Assembly (NCBI RefSeq): GCF_900142995.1
Contig: NZ_FRCR01000009.1
Span: forward strand, 39,626-103,625
DNA: 64,000 bases
Origin: Caldanaerovirga acetigignens
GTDB taxonomy: Bacteria; Bacillota; Thermosediminibacteria; Thermosediminibacterales; Thermosediminibacteraceae
Direction: 5' to 3'
A model generated the notes under the pieces. That model saw only the letters and a program-made list of their open reading frames with translations, was not told the origin of the DNA and did no database searches. A program made the translations under genes and the position numbers. Below are positions 37,568 through 46,108 of the stretch, one piece after another (position 1 is the stretch's first letter; the number at the start of each line of letters is the position of its first letter).

Positions 37568-38086
37568 TCAGCCTAGCAAAATTCCTAAAAAGGAAGCAAG
37601 AACTATCAACAAAATGGGATTTATCTTAAACATGTAAAGTCCCAGCAAAGCCAGAACGGCTATAAATACATCCTTTATGCCCGTTATGGAATTTTTGCCC
37701 AGCGAGTAGGCGGCATTTACAATCAGAGCAATAACCGCTGGTCTCACCCCTAAAAAAAAGCGGTCCACCCATTTTAGGCTCCTGTATTTTTTTATCAGGA
37801 AAGCCAATGTAATAATGATTACTGCCGAAGGAGCGGCCACACCACAAGTAGCAGACACCGAACCTAATAAGCCTGCAATCTTATATCCAACAAAAGTTGC
37901 CGCATTGACCGCAATAGGTCCTGGGGTCATCTGGGATATGGCGATTATGTCCATGAATTGCTCGAGGGTAAGCCAGCCGTTTATATCTATTATCTCCCTC
38001 TGGATGAAAGGTATCATAGCGTAGCCGCCGCCGAAGCTAAAAAGGCCTATTTTAAAAAAAGCCCAAAAAAGCTTTATTAATATCAC
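37568..38086 (-). CDS. Chromate transporter family half-protein (second of pair)
   Basis: A 172-residue, single-domain CHR protein with about five or six helices. The family motif FFKIGLFSFGGGYAMIPFIQ and ISQMTPGPIAVNAATFVGY are clear. Half-size CHR proteins usually work as a pair of unlike subunits, and this one follows its partner with a four-base overlap. The transported anion could be chromate or a natural substrate such as sulfate; this cannot be told from sequence. Confidence 0.87.
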   Translation of the reverse strand: MILIKLFWAFFKIGLFSFGGGYAMIPFIQREIIDINGWLTLEQFMDIIAISQMTPGPIAVNAATFVGYKIAGLLGSVSATCGVAAPSAVIIITLAFLIKKYRSLKWVDRFFLGVRPAVIALIVNAAYSLGKNSITGIKDVFIAVLALLGLYMFKINPILLIVLASFLGILLG

Positions 38087-38676
38087 CCGATATCGCCCTC
38101 TTCTCCGTGTTCCTTCCTCAAATCAAAAAGGACTCCGCTAATTCCCGCGGCAAGAACGGTAAAAACGGGATGCACATCGAATATAAATAAGGCTGCCAGG
38201 CAGATTGCGGCTATACCCATATCGACATAGTTTTTAAAGGCCGCTTTCCAGAGATTAATGGCGGCGCTCATAACCAGCACCACCAGGGCGGGATATACTC
38301 CCCTGAAAGCCCTTTGAACTGCCGGCATTGACCTAATTTTTGCATAAAGCAAAGCAACTGCCAAAATTATGAGGAAGGACGGAAGAACCGTTCCCAAAAC
38401 GGCAATAGCCGCACCCAAAAGCCCGTAAAGTCTGTACCCAATGTAAATCGAAGAATTTATGGCGACAGCTCCCGGAGCACACTGGGATACCGCGATTATG
38501 TCGAGAAATTCATCTTCCTTGAGCCACTTCAATTTATCCACAAATTCCTCTTTCATGAGAGGAATCATGGCAAACCCGCCCCCGAGGGTGAAAGCCCCTA
38601 TCTTAAAGAAAGCCCAAAACATAAAAAAGAGCTTGCGAAAGGGTATTTTTTCATTCACTTTTCCCATCTCCAGCAT
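38083..38676 (-). CDS. Chromate transporter family half-protein (first of pair)
   Basis: A 197-residue CHR half-transporter with FFKIGAFTLGGGFAMIPLMK, VSQCAPGAVAINSSIYIGY and about six helices. The two halves differ from each other throughout, as in other split CHR pairs. It overlaps the end of prmC by 26 bases, so it is translated in the prmC operon, where it interrupts the usual prmC-to-sua5 spacing. ATG 38676, or the third-codon ATG soon after, are possible starts. Confidence 0.87.
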   Translation of the reverse strand: MLEMGKVNEKIPFRKLFFMFWAFFKIGAFTLGGGFAMIPLMKEEFVDKLKWLKEDEFLDIIAVSQCAPGAVAINSSIYIGYRLYGLLGAAIAVLGTVLPSFLIILAVALLYAKIRSMPAVQRAFRGVYPALVVLVMSAAINLWKAAFKNYVDMGIAAICLAALFIFDVHPVFTVLAAGISGVLFDLRKEHGEEGDIG

Positions 38677-39523
38677 GTAGTGATGCGGCTATCACCCGTT
38701 CAAAGCCGCTGTAATCCTTTATAATCCTGATATCCTCAAAGCATTCCTTTTTGAGGAAACTACAGACCCTCTCCCGCTGGTTATTGCCGATTTCCAGGAC
38801 GATACTTCCCCTGGATTTTAAAAATTTGGGAACCCTTGTAATTATGCGCCTGTAAAAATCCAGCCCGTCGGGACCTCCGTCCAGAGCCACTTTCGGCTCT
38901 TTTTTTACCTCTGGGGACAGGTTTTCCAGTTCATTGGACGGGATATAAGGGGGATTCGCCACCACCACGTCAAATCCTTTTAGCCCCTCTTTTTCGAAAG
39001 GTTGCCAGAGATCCCCAATTAAAAAGCGAACCCGGTCCTCCACACCGTGCTTGGCAGCATTCAACATGGTCACTTCCCCGGCTATTTCCGATATGTCTGA
39101 AGCGTACACCATAGCGTCCTTTTTAAAAAAAGCTATAGATATTGCTACAGCTCCGCTTCCGCAGCATAGTTCTGCCACTTTGGGCGTTTTTATGTTTGAA
39201 ATACGGCTTAGAACTTCTTCCACTAAAAATTCGGTTTCCGGTCGGGGAATCAATACCCCTTCTTTCACGAAAAATTCCAGGGTAAAAAACTCCTTTTTCC
39301 CGGTAATGTACGCCACTGGAATCCGCGAACTCCGCTTTTCTATCAAGGCCTTGTAGGTTTTGATTTCCTCTTCTTTCAGCTCTCTTTGAGGTTCAAGGTA
39401 CAGGTCCATCCGCCTTGCCCCGAGCACGTGAGAAAGTATTACCTCTGCATCAAGCAAAGGATTTTCGACCCCCGCCTCGAGGAGTACTTTTCGGCCGTAC
39501 CTTAAACCTTCAACGACGTTCAT
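38651..39523 (-). CDS. prmC: Release-factor glutamine methyltransferase
   Basis: A 290-residue AdoMet enzyme that methylates the Gln of the GGQ motif in release factors. The AdoMet site [16 protein letters not shown] and the catalytic NPPYIP motif are intact. Its ATG overlaps the prfA stop as ATGA, so enzyme and substrate are made together. Confidence 0.95.
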   Translation of the reverse strand: MNVVEGLRYGRKVLLEAGVENPLLDAEVILSHVLGARRMDLYLEPQRELKEEEIKTYKALIEKRSSRIPVAYITGKKEFFTLEFFVKEGVLIPRPETEFLVEEVLSRISNIKTPKVAELCCGSGAVAISIAFFKKDAMVYASDISEIAGEVTMLNAAKHGVEDRVRFLIGDLWQPFEKEGLKGFDVVVANPPYIPSNELENLSPEVKKEPKVALDGGPDGLDFYRRIITRVPKFLKSRGSIVLEIGNNQRERVCSFLKKECFEDIRIIKDYSGFERVIAASLHAGDGKSE

Positions 39524-40614
39524 TGAACCGCCCTCATCTCATCGCCGTCGGCCTCGGCAAGCTTCTTTGCCTGATCTTCCGCGATCAGCCTTTCTATCAG
39601 TTCGTCCAGTTCCCCGTCCAATATGTTCTCCAGCTGGTGCGTCGTAAAGCCTATGCGGTGGTCGGTAACCCTCCCCTGCGGAAAGTTGTAAGTCCTTATC
39701 CTCTCGCTCCTGTCTCCCGTACCTACCTGGCTCCTCCTGCTCTGGGCTATCTTTTCTTCTTGTTCTTTCCTTTTTATCTCCAGGAGCTTTGCCCTCAATA
39801 TCTTAAGGGCCCTTTCCCTATTTTTAAGCTGTGACCGCTCGTCCTGGCAGGTAACTATAATCCCCGTGGGAAGGTGGGTTATCCTTACCGCCGAATCGGT
39901 GGTGTTCACTGACTGACCGCCGTGACCCGAAGACCTGAATACATCTATTCTTATCTCATTAGGATTTATTTCCACATCCACCTCTTCGGCTTCCGGCAAC
40001 ACCGCCACCGTGGCCGTGGAAGTGTGGATTCTCCCTCCGGCCTCGGTCACCGGTATCCTCTGCACCCGGTGGACGCCGGATTCGTACTTCAGGCGGCTGT
40101 ATGCTCCTTTCCCCATCACCTCAAAGATAACTTCTTTAAATCCGCCCAGCTCCGTAGGGTTGGAGCTCATCACCTCAACCTTCCAACCTTTCCGCTCGGC
40201 ATAGCGGGTATACATCCTAAAAAGGTCTCCGGCAAACAGCGCCGCCTCTTCTCCCCCTGCCCCGGCCCTGATTTCCATTATAACATCCTTTTCATCATTC
40301 GGGTCCTTGGGCAAGAGCAGGATCTTTAATTTTTCCTGGAGTTCCTTTTCCCTTTCTTTCAACCGCTCTATCTCCTCTTTAATGAATTCTTCCATCTCCC
40401 GGTCGTTGGAAATTTCTTTAAGAAGCTCCCTGCTTTCTTTTATTTCTTCCACGACCTTCTTATACTCGCGATAGCAGGAAACTATCTCTTCCAAAGAGGC
40501 GTGCTCTTTTGCCAAATTCCTCCACTCTTCCTGCCTTGCAATAACTTCCGGGTTGCTTATCTGCCTTGTGAGCTCCTCATACCTTCTCTCTATAGACTCC
40601 AGCTTATCTAGCAA
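39520..40614 (-). CDS. prfA: Peptide chain release factor 1
   Basis: A 364-residue class I release factor. It has the codon-recognition PxT motif as PVT in [16 protein letters not shown] and the GGQ motif in [17 protein letters not shown]. It reads UAA and UAG. The start is TTG, seven bases overlapping the end of yqhQ, with GGAGGTGA just upstream. Confidence 0.95.
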   Translation of the reverse strand: MLDKLESIERRYEELTRQISNPEVIARQEEWRNLAKEHASLEEIVSCYREYKKVVEEIKESRELLKEISNDREMEEFIKEEIERLKEREKELQEKLKILLLPKDPNDEKDVIMEIRAGAGGEEAALFAGDLFRMYTRYAERKGWKVEVMSSNPTELGGFKEVIFEVMGKGAYSRLKYESGVHRVQRIPVTEAGGRIHTSTATVAVLPEAEEVDVEINPNEIRIDVFRSSGHGGQSVNTTDSAVRITHLPTGIIVTCQDERSQLKNRERALKILRAKLLEIKRKEQEEKIAQSRRSQVGTGDRSERIRTYNFPQGRVTDHRIGFTTHQLENILDGELDELIERLIAEDQAKKLAEADGDEMRAVQ

Positions 40615-41480
40615 TTCCCATCACCTCCAGACAGTACACACTTCAAAGCCTCTAGAGCCACTTCCAGTTGGGAATCGTCGGGTTCACGGGTGGTTAGTCT
40701 TTGAAGCCACAAACCAGGGGCACTTAGTAACCGGACAAAGACTGTGTTACTTTTCCCGGTAAACCTTATGAATTCGTAAGATATCCCCGCCACCGCAGGA
40801 AAAAGCAAAATCCTGAAAGCAATGCGAGCCGCTATTCCCGGCCATCCCAGTGTTGAAAAAAGCAAAATGCTTACAACCATGACCACCAGTAAGAAGCTGG
40901 TACCGCAGCGCGGATGAAGGGTTGTGTATTTTCTTGCGTTTTCTACCGTCAATTCCTCTCCGCTTTCATAGCAGTGAACGGCCTTGTGCTCTGCTCCGTG
41001 ATATTCGAAAAATCTTTTTATATCTTTCATCGAAGAAATGGATATCAAATACAATAAAAAAACCAGAATGCGGACAAGCCCTTCTATGAGGTTGAGCAAA
41101 AAGGGATTCTTTATGCTTCCAGCTATGAATTTTGTTAAAACGGTCGGAAAAACGATAAAAACGAGCAGCGCAAATGCCAGGGCCATCACAACGGCTAAAA
41201 AAATATCCCTGCTGCTTAGCTCTTCTTCATCATCGGAGACTACCCCCGCCGAATAGGAAAGCGCCCTTACTCCTATTACCAGCATCTCTATTAATGCCAC
41301 GGCTCCCCTTAATATCGGAGCTTTCAAGAAAGGATACCGGTCGGAAATTGAAAAGTTTTCCTCCCTTTTAATTACGATTTCGCCGTCTTTCCTCACAGCT
41401 ATGGCGGTGTACTTAGGGCTCCTCATCATGACTCCTTCTAAAACGGCCTGACCGCCTATCGCCGGTCTTTCACTCTTCAT
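40608..41480 (-). CDS. yqhQ: YqhQ/DUF1385 membrane protein
   Basis: A 290-residue protein of unknown role, highly recognisable by its start [25 protein letters not shown], about four or five membrane helices, and the central [22 protein letters not shown] followed by [12 protein letters not shown]. The conserved His, Glu and Cys could bind a metal; this is inference. It lies between rpmE and prfA, as is usual in Clostridia. Confidence 0.88.
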   Translation of the reverse strand: MKSERPAIGGQAVLEGVMMRSPKYTAIAVRKDGEIVIKREENFSISDRYPFLKAPILRGAVALIEMLVIGVRALSYSAGVVSDDEEELSSRDIFLAVVMALAFALLVFIVFPTVLTKFIAGSIKNPFLLNLIEGLVRILVFLLYLISISSMKDIKRFFEYHGAEHKAVHCYESGEELTVENARKYTTLHPRCGTSFLLVVMVVSILLFSTLGWPGIAARIAFRILLFPAVAGISYEFIRFTGKSNTVFVRLLSAPGLWLQRLTTREPDDSQLEVALEALKCVLSGGDGNC

Positions 41481-41502
41481 CTTTTCTCCCTTTCTATAAT
41501 AC

Positions 41503-41536
41503 GAATAAAGGCTAGAGTTGAAACTCTAACCTTTTA
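41503..41536 (-). terminator. Possible terminator or attenuator after rpmE
   Basis: A 12-bp stem (arms 41507-41518 and 41523-41534, one G-U pair) begins just past the rpmE stop. The following T run is short (TTTATT), so read-through into yqhQ-prfA is likely. Confidence 0.45.
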
Positions 41537-41537
41537 A

Positions 41538-41747
41538 TCATTCTTCATCCTTTATGCCGTACTTCTTCTTGAAACGTTCCACGCGCCCGCCAGTGTCAAC
41601 CAGCTTCTGCTTGCCGGTAAAGAATGGATGGCACTTGGAGCAAATCTCGACGTGGATTTCGGGCTTGGTAGAACCGGTCTCGAAGGTCTCCCCGCATGCA
41701 CACCTCACGATCGCTTTACCATAATTGGGGTGTATGCCCTTTTTCAT
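41538..41747 (-). CDS. rpmE: 50S ribosomal protein L31
   Basis: A 69-residue L31 of the zinc-binding type: CACG and CSKC supply the four Cys ligands. Start [18 protein letters not shown] is typical. GAGGTGAT precedes the ATG. Confidence 0.96.
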   Translation of the reverse strand: MKKGIHPNYGKAIVRCACGETFETGSTKPEIHVEICSKCHPFFTGKQKLVDTGGRVERFKKKYGIKDEE

Positions 41748-41860
41748 TTATATCACCTCACAGAAAATTGTTTTCACATTCAAACCTAAACCTAACCTTT
41801 GTTATTATAGCATACGCGGCTTATTAACACAAGGTCCTGTAGAAAATATTTGAAACACGC

Positions 41861-42010
41861 TCATGCGTACTCCCTGTCCACTGTTATCACAGGATTGTAA
41901 CCCGGATACACCTTTTTTATCTCCGATATTATTTTATGTTTTACCCTGTTCTTCGTGCTCCTTTACATCGCTCGATACAACCACGTCGAAATAGACAAAT
42001 GCTGTCGCAT
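41861..42010 (-). pseudogene. Possible C-terminal remnant of a cation diffusion facilitator gene
   Basis: Just past the amrS stop, one minus-strand frame reads AFVYFDVVVSSDVKEHEEQ and a second frame, after a single-base shift near 41935, reads HKIISEIKKVYPGYNPVITV and then DREYA before a stop. Joined, they resemble the last 50 residues of CDF (MMT1/CzcD) metal transporters. Nothing of the six membrane helices remains. A CDF origin is my reading of the pattern; the region may also be plain intergenic DNA. Confidence 0.35.
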
Positions 42011-42018
42011 TTTTTCCT

Positions 42019-43029
42019 TTAACTTACCACAGAAATTTCATAACCGCACTTTGGGCATTTGGCATCGCGAATCTTCACCTGTACCATGTAGCCATACCGC
42101 CTTATTACGGCCTCCCCGCACCGGGGGCAGTAAGTGTTGCTGCCTACCTCATCGGCGATGTTACCGGTGTAAACGTAGTCCAGGTACTTCGAGGCTTTCT
42201 CCCTGGCCCTCTTCAGGGTGATGACGGGAGTGGGAGGCAGGTTCATCTTGTAATTGGGAAAATACCGCGTGAGGTGAAGCGGAATATCCCGGCGGATTGA
42301 AGAAAGCCAGCAAGCCAGGGCTTCTATTTCTTCATCTCGATCGTTGAGCCCGGGGATCAGCAGGGTGGTTATCTCTACGTGACAGGTCTCCTGAGCCCGC
42401 TCTACGGTCCGCTTGACCGCAGAAAGGCTCCCCGACGTCAGGTCCCTGTAGAAATCTTCGGTGTAAGCCTTGACGTCTATGTTCATGGCATCTACATAGG
42501 GAAGCAGTTGCTCCAACGGCTCCATCTCTATGAACCCGTTGGTGACGAGAACGTTTTTAAGCCCCTCCTTTTTTGCTAGCCGGACACACTCTAATACGTA
42601 CTCGTACCATATCGACGGTTCGTTGTACGTGTAGGCTATTCCGATGTTTCCTGGCTGGCTTTTTGCTATTTTTATAAGCCGTTCGGCCGGGACGTACTCG
42701 GTAGGAACTTCGGTCACTTGCGCTATCTGCCAGTTTTGGCAGAATTTGCAGCGGAAGTTGCATCCGAAGCTGCCCACCGAAAAGATTAAGCTGCCGGGGT
42801 AAAAGTGATAGAGGGGCTTTTTTTCTATCGGGTCCATGCCCAAAGAAGATATCCTGCCGTAATTTGTGGAGTAAAGCACGCCCTTTATATTTTTTCGAAC
42901 CCTACATGCGCCAGACCTTCCGGGCGAGATTACGCAATGGTGGGGGCAAAGAAGACATCGGGTGAGTTCGCCTTCCTCTTTCTCGTAAAACATTGCTTCT
43001 TTAATCGGCATTTTGCCCTCATCTTGCAA
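42019..43029 (-). CDS. amrS: AmmeMemoRadiSam system radical SAM enzyme
   Basis: A 336-residue radical SAM protein of the AmrS type. An N-terminal Cys motif CLLCPHHCVISPGRSGACRVR precedes the [4Fe-4S]/SAM motif CNFRCKFC (in FGCNFRCKFCQNW), and a C-terminal zinc-ribbon-like CPRCGEAV...CPKCGYE pair closes the protein. It resembles pyruvate formate-lyase activating enzymes, but the target is unknown. It follows the amrB-amrA fusion gene, with which it defines the system. TTG 43029 (AGAGGTG upstream) and an ATG six codons in are both possible starts. Confidence 0.9.
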   Translation of the reverse strand: MQDEGKMPIKEAMFYEKEEGELTRCLLCPHHCVISPGRSGACRVRKNIKGVLYSTNYGRISSLGMDPIEKKPLYHFYPGSLIFSVGSFGCNFRCKFCQNWQIAQVTEVPTEYVPAERLIKIAKSQPGNIGIAYTYNEPSIWYEYVLECVRLAKKEGLKNVLVTNGFIEMEPLEQLLPYVDAMNIDVKAYTEDFYRDLTSGSLSAVKRTVERAQETCHVEITTLLIPGLNDRDEEIEALACWLSSIRRDIPLHLTRYFPNYKMNLPPTPVITLKRAREKASKYLDYVYTGNIADEVGSNTYCPRCGEAVIRRYGYMVQVKIRDAKCPKCGYEISVVS

Positions 43030-43050
43030 GGATCGACACCTCTTTTCGCC

Positions 43051-44448
43051 TCAATGGTGCCTCTTTACTTCAAACCTGAAAATTTCATAATCCTCGTCGG
43101 GCCTTATCCCTGCTTTTCTCAAGGCGATTTCCAGCTGCTTTTCCACGGTATCCACTCCTTCTAGATCCGGCAGCAAGAGCCCAGTCCTCGCTCCTTTCTT
43201 TACTATAACGCCGTACTTTTTTGGGTCCAGCTTATCCGGCGAATCCACGGGTTCCGGCGTCGTGAGGACGTCTACCGAATAGACGAGTTCGGGAAGTTCT
43301 TCGGGTTCAACCGGTGAAAATCTCGGGTCTTCGCATCCAGCGCTTATAGCGTTTCTTATTATTTCTTCTGCAATGTTTTTCCTAGTCGGCAAAAAAGTTC
43401 CTATGCACCCGCGAAGCTGGCCGCGCTTTTTTATCGAGACGAAAACTCCCGCCCTTTGCTTCAGCATTTCTTCCGAAAGGTCATCGGGCACTTTTATTAC
43501 CTTTCCCGTCCTGACGTAAGTCTCCAGGCTTTGGCGCGCCAGTTTCACGTAAGGGTCTTCGTTTTCCCTCCTTTTCTTAATATCTTCGGCCCTCCTTTTT
43601 AACAGCCTTTCCAGCCAGCTTTCGGTTTTCCCTTCCGGATAGAACGCGGCCACGCAGTACCCCACTCCGAAAGGCCCTTCGTAAGAAAGGACTTCGGCTT
43701 TTACCTCACGGCCGTCCAGTGTCCCGAGCATTATCCAGATAGACCGGAGGCCGCATTCGCCCGCCCTTTCTATGAGGTCCTGGTCCATGTCATATAAGGC
43801 ATCCAGGTCGAAGCGCTCCAGAATAGAAATCAGTTTCTCGTCAAAAACCTTGCCCTCGGGATCAAACCCCGCCGGTGCTCCGGGAAGGAGCCGGTGGGAT
43901 AAATCGCCGCTCGCTACCACCACCACTTTTTTATCCAGAGATTCAGCCGCTTCCCCGATGGCCTTCCCGAAAGTATAAAGGTCCTCGTAGGGAAGCATCC
44001 CGAAGGACATGGGCACCAGCTTGATGTCCGCAGTGTGGCGGGTTATGAAATAAAGGGGCACCATTACTCCGTGGTCCAGCTTCTTTTTTAAACCATATCT
44101 GGAATAATTTATTATACTCGATTTTACTGTGGGAATTTTCTTCTCATTTGCCTTTTTTAACACCTCGGCCTTTAATTGCTCATCCGGCACAAATTCAAGA
44201 GTCAATTCAGGCACTCCAAATTCTGCAAAATCTCCTTTCAAAGGAAAATCATATACGCAGATTGCATCTTGAAAGACCGGACCGTGAGGTGAGATTATCA
44301 CTATAGTCTCTGGCTTCAGCCTTACTATTTCTTCTCCTACTCGGTGGGCAGCTTCTATAGAGTTTTTAACTTTTAACGTCTCCTTTTTGCCCACTTCCTC
44401 AATCATTATTGCAGGATGAGGCATCAGGAAACATCCAACTATTCCCAT
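43051..44448 (-). CDS. amrBA: AmrB-AmrA fusion (Memo-like plus AMMECR1 domains)
   Basis: A 465-residue two-domain protein. Residues 1-265 are a Memo/LigB-type (class III extradiol dioxygenase-like) domain with [34 protein letters not shown] and [11 protein letters not shown]. Residues 295-465 are an AMMECR1 domain with [29 protein letters not shown] and [22 protein letters not shown]. The function of the AmmeMemoRadiSam system is unknown. Fusion of B and A occurs in many anaerobes. The leader is GC-rich and structured. AGAGG lies five bases before the ATG. Confidence 0.9.
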   Translation of the reverse strand: MGIVGCFLMPHPAIMIEEVGKKETLKVKNSIEAAHRVGEEIVRLKPETIVIISPHGPVFQDAICVYDFPLKGDFAEFGVPELTLEFVPDEQLKAEVLKKANEKKIPTVKSSIINYSRYGLKKKLDHGVMVPLYFITRHTADIKLVPMSFGMLPYEDLYTFGKAIGEAAESLDKKVVVVASGDLSHRLLPGAPAGFDPEGKVFDEKLISILERFDLDALYDMDQDLIERAGECGLRSIWIMLGTLDGREVKAEVLSYEGPFGVGYCVAAFYPEGKTESWLERLLKRRAEDIKKRRENEDPYVKLARQSLETYVRTGKVIKVPDDLSEEMLKQRAGVFVSIKKRGQLRGCIGTFLPTRKNIAEEIIRNAISAGCEDPRFSPVEPEELPELVYSVDVLTTPEPVDSPDKLDPKKYGVIVKKGARTGLLLPDLEGVDTVEKQLEIALRKAGIRPDEDYEIFRFEVKRHH

Positions 44449-44546
44449 AAAGGCCTCTTTGCCCGGCGTTCAAACCGGGGCTGGGTTATTTTTATACCGC
44501 CTTTTCCTGCGGGGACCCCAGCAGGCGGATTTTCCCCCGATTTTAA
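44449..44546 (-). ncRNA. Structured GC-rich leader of amrBA (unclassified)
   Basis: Within an AT-rich gap, the 98 bases before amrBA are strongly GC-rich on the minus strand. Two nested stems are visible: CCGCC...GGCGG enclosing CCTGC...GCAGG, then GCCCCGG...CCGGGC just before the ribosome site. The apical CTGGG of the first can also pair with CCCAG between the two, giving an alternative fold. It does not match any riboswitch class I know. Confidence 0.4.
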
Positions 44547-44564
44547 TAAATATTTTCATACTTT

Positions 44565-44573
44565 ATTATACCA
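44565..44573 (-). promoter_or_regulatory. Extended -10 promoter of amrBA
   Basis: TGG-TATAAT on the minus strand is an extended -10 element, placing the transcript start near 44558 and giving a leader of about 110 bases that contains the GC-rich structure. Confidence 0.5.
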
Positions 44574-44703
44574 CTTCCCGCAGATGGTATTTAGTCTCAT
44601 TTTCGCTTAAAATTAAGATTTATAAATGTATGTATAAAGAAGGATAAACTAAAAACATGAAGAATATTATAGCAAATTACAGTTTTTGAAAGGGGGATAA
44701 TTT

Positions 44704-44961
44704 ATGGATTGCAAGACGATAATGGCAATCCTAGTCGACAATCGGACCCACTCGGCTCCAAAAGTACAGGAAATTCTTACAAAGTACGGGTGCAACATCA
44801 AAGTTCGCCTAGGCTTGCACGAAGTCGATGAAAGGCACTGCTCCGACGAGGGGCTCATAATCCTTCAGCTTTGCGGTTCGGAAGAGGATATACAAAATCT
44901 AGAAAAGGAACTCAACTCGCTTGAAAGGGTAAAGGCCAAGAAGATAACGTTATCTTTGTGA
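44704..44961 (+). CDS. TM1266-like small ACT-fold protein
   Basis: An 85-residue protein with an ACT/ferredoxin-like pattern. The segment THSAPKVQEILTKYG followed by IKVRLGL resembles the TM1266 family, called iron-only hydrogenase system regulators because they occur near hydrogenase maturation genes; no such genes are here. It also carries LHEVDERHCSDEGLIIL, which recalls the metal-binding C-terminal half of NikR (His and Cys ligands), without a DNA-binding domain. It may sense a metal or ligand and act through another protein. GAAAGGGGG precedes the ATG. It is a plus-strand singleton among minus-strand genes and ends in a GC-rich terminator. Confidence 0.65.
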   Translation: MDCKTIMAILVDNRTHSAPKVQEILTKYGCNIKVRLGLHEVDERHCSDEGLIILQLCGSEEDIQNLEKELNSLERVKAKKITLSL

Positions 44962-44973
44962 GGCAATTTTTAA

Positions 44974-44998
44974 GGGCGCCGTCTTCCGGCGCCTTTCT
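44974..44998 (+). terminator. Terminator of the TM1266-like gene
   Basis: GGGCGCC-(GTCTTCC)-GGCGCC stem followed by TTTCT, ten bases past the stop codon. The T run is short but the stem is very stable. Confidence 0.6.
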
Positions 44999-46091
44999 AC
45001 ACAGCGCTACCTTTCCACCTTGCAAGATTCCTCTTTGCGTTTTCCTTTACTCTTTCTATGTGTTCTTTCGTCACCGGCCGCTCGAAGCTCCTGAATCCCG
45101 CCAGTTTAAAGCCGTGCTTTTTGGCAAGCCGCGATATTTCTTCCACCTGCTCTACTGTCAAATCTCTGCCGAGAGTAAAGCACTCGTACCGCCGCTCCAG
45201 CGCGAGTATCATGGTTTCGGCCATGCAGGCATAGCACGTCTTCGGCTCGAATCCGAAATTGAAATTGAAGTTCACATCTCCGGGCACTTCCACCACGCCG
45301 CCCTCGATGATCAGAACGTCGTCGCGCTTTTCGGCCACTTCTTTGGAAACATCTCTCGGCCTTGCCACATCGCACACCACCGCGCCGGGCTTTAAGTCTT
45401 CAGCTTCGATTACGGTATCCACGCTGCTTGTTACAGTAATCACAACATCCGCCTTCTTCAAGGCATTTTTTGCGTTAGAGGTAATTCGCACCGAAAGCCC
45501 CGTTTCACGCAGGATTTTCTCGGCAATAGCTTCGAGCCTCTGCGTATTCCTCCCAACCAATGTCAAAAAACGGGCATCCTTCGCCAGAATTTCCGCGCAT
45601 ACTTTCCCGATGGAGCCAGTCGCACCTATTATCACTACCTCGGCATCCCTTATGTCCTTCCCCATCAGCTCCGCTGCCTTCACAGCCCCCTCAACTGCAG
45701 TCGCTACGGTATAGCTGTTTCCCGTCGTAACGGGTATGTTCAAGTTCTTCGATATGGTAATTCCCGCATCCCCCACTACCGAAGTAAAGGCCCCCAAGCC
45801 CACTATCTTAGCACCTAGCTTTTCGGCAAGCTTTCCCGCTCTTATTATCTTTTTTATCACGAAATCTTCGGGAATAGTCATCATCTGCCGGGTAGTAAGG
45901 GGACAGCCTACGAACCAACCTTCCACCTCGTTGTACGGTGATTTTACTCCTGTTATGTGAGAAACCTTCACCGGCGGAAGGTGCTTTATAATTCCTTCTA
46001 TGACCTTTTCCGGCCACGACCTCATGAATTTGAATTTTCTCGTCGCATCGTAAGTATCGATGGGATGAATTATAAATGCGAAACTATCCAT
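44997..46091 (-). CDS. Acyl-ACP-reductase-like oxidoreductase (COG5322)
   Basis: A 364-residue protein that shares the layout of cyanobacterial long-chain acyl-ACP reductase. GLGAFTSVV and TTGNSYTVA match the LGGFTS...TTGNTHTA region; GATGSIG (156-162) is the Rossmann NADPH loop; IIEGGVVEVPGDVNF matches the NGGVVE region; and C289 in YACMAETM aligns with the acylated active-site Cys (C294 in Synechococcus AAR, context FACFAEAM), followed by FTLGRD and a C-terminal helical part. It should therefore make an acyl-enzyme thioester and reduce it to an aldehyde. The true substrate is unknown. Such proteins are often mislabelled shikimate dehydrogenase. ATG 46091 fits the AGAGGTGG ribosome site better than GTG 46100. 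Last gene of a three-gene operon. Confidence 0.75.
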   Translation of the reverse strand: MDSFAFIIHPIDTYDATRKFKFMRSWPEKVIEGIIKHLPPVKVSHITGVKSPYNEVEGWFVGCPLTTRQMMTIPEDFVIKKIIRAGKLAEKLGAKIVGLGAFTSVVGDAGITISKNLNIPVTTGNSYTVATAVEGAVKAAELMGKDIRDAEVVIIGATGSIGKVCAEILAKDARFLTLVGRNTQRLEAIAEKILRETGLSVRITSNAKNALKKADVVITVTSSVDTVIEAEDLKPGAVVCDVARPRDVSKEVAEKRDDVLIIEGGVVEVPGDVNFNFNFGFEPKTCYACMAETMILALERRYECFTLGRDLTVEQVEEISRLAKKHGFKLAGFRSFERPVTKEHIERVKENAKRNLARWKGSAV

Positions 46092-46108
46092 TTCAACCAC
46101 CTCTTTTT

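Noticed and set aside
44941..44956. Perfect palindrome AAGATAACGTTATCTT
   Set aside because: It lies inside the coding end of the TM1266-like gene and encodes its last residues; no repeat of it elsewhere was noticed, so an operator is not supported.
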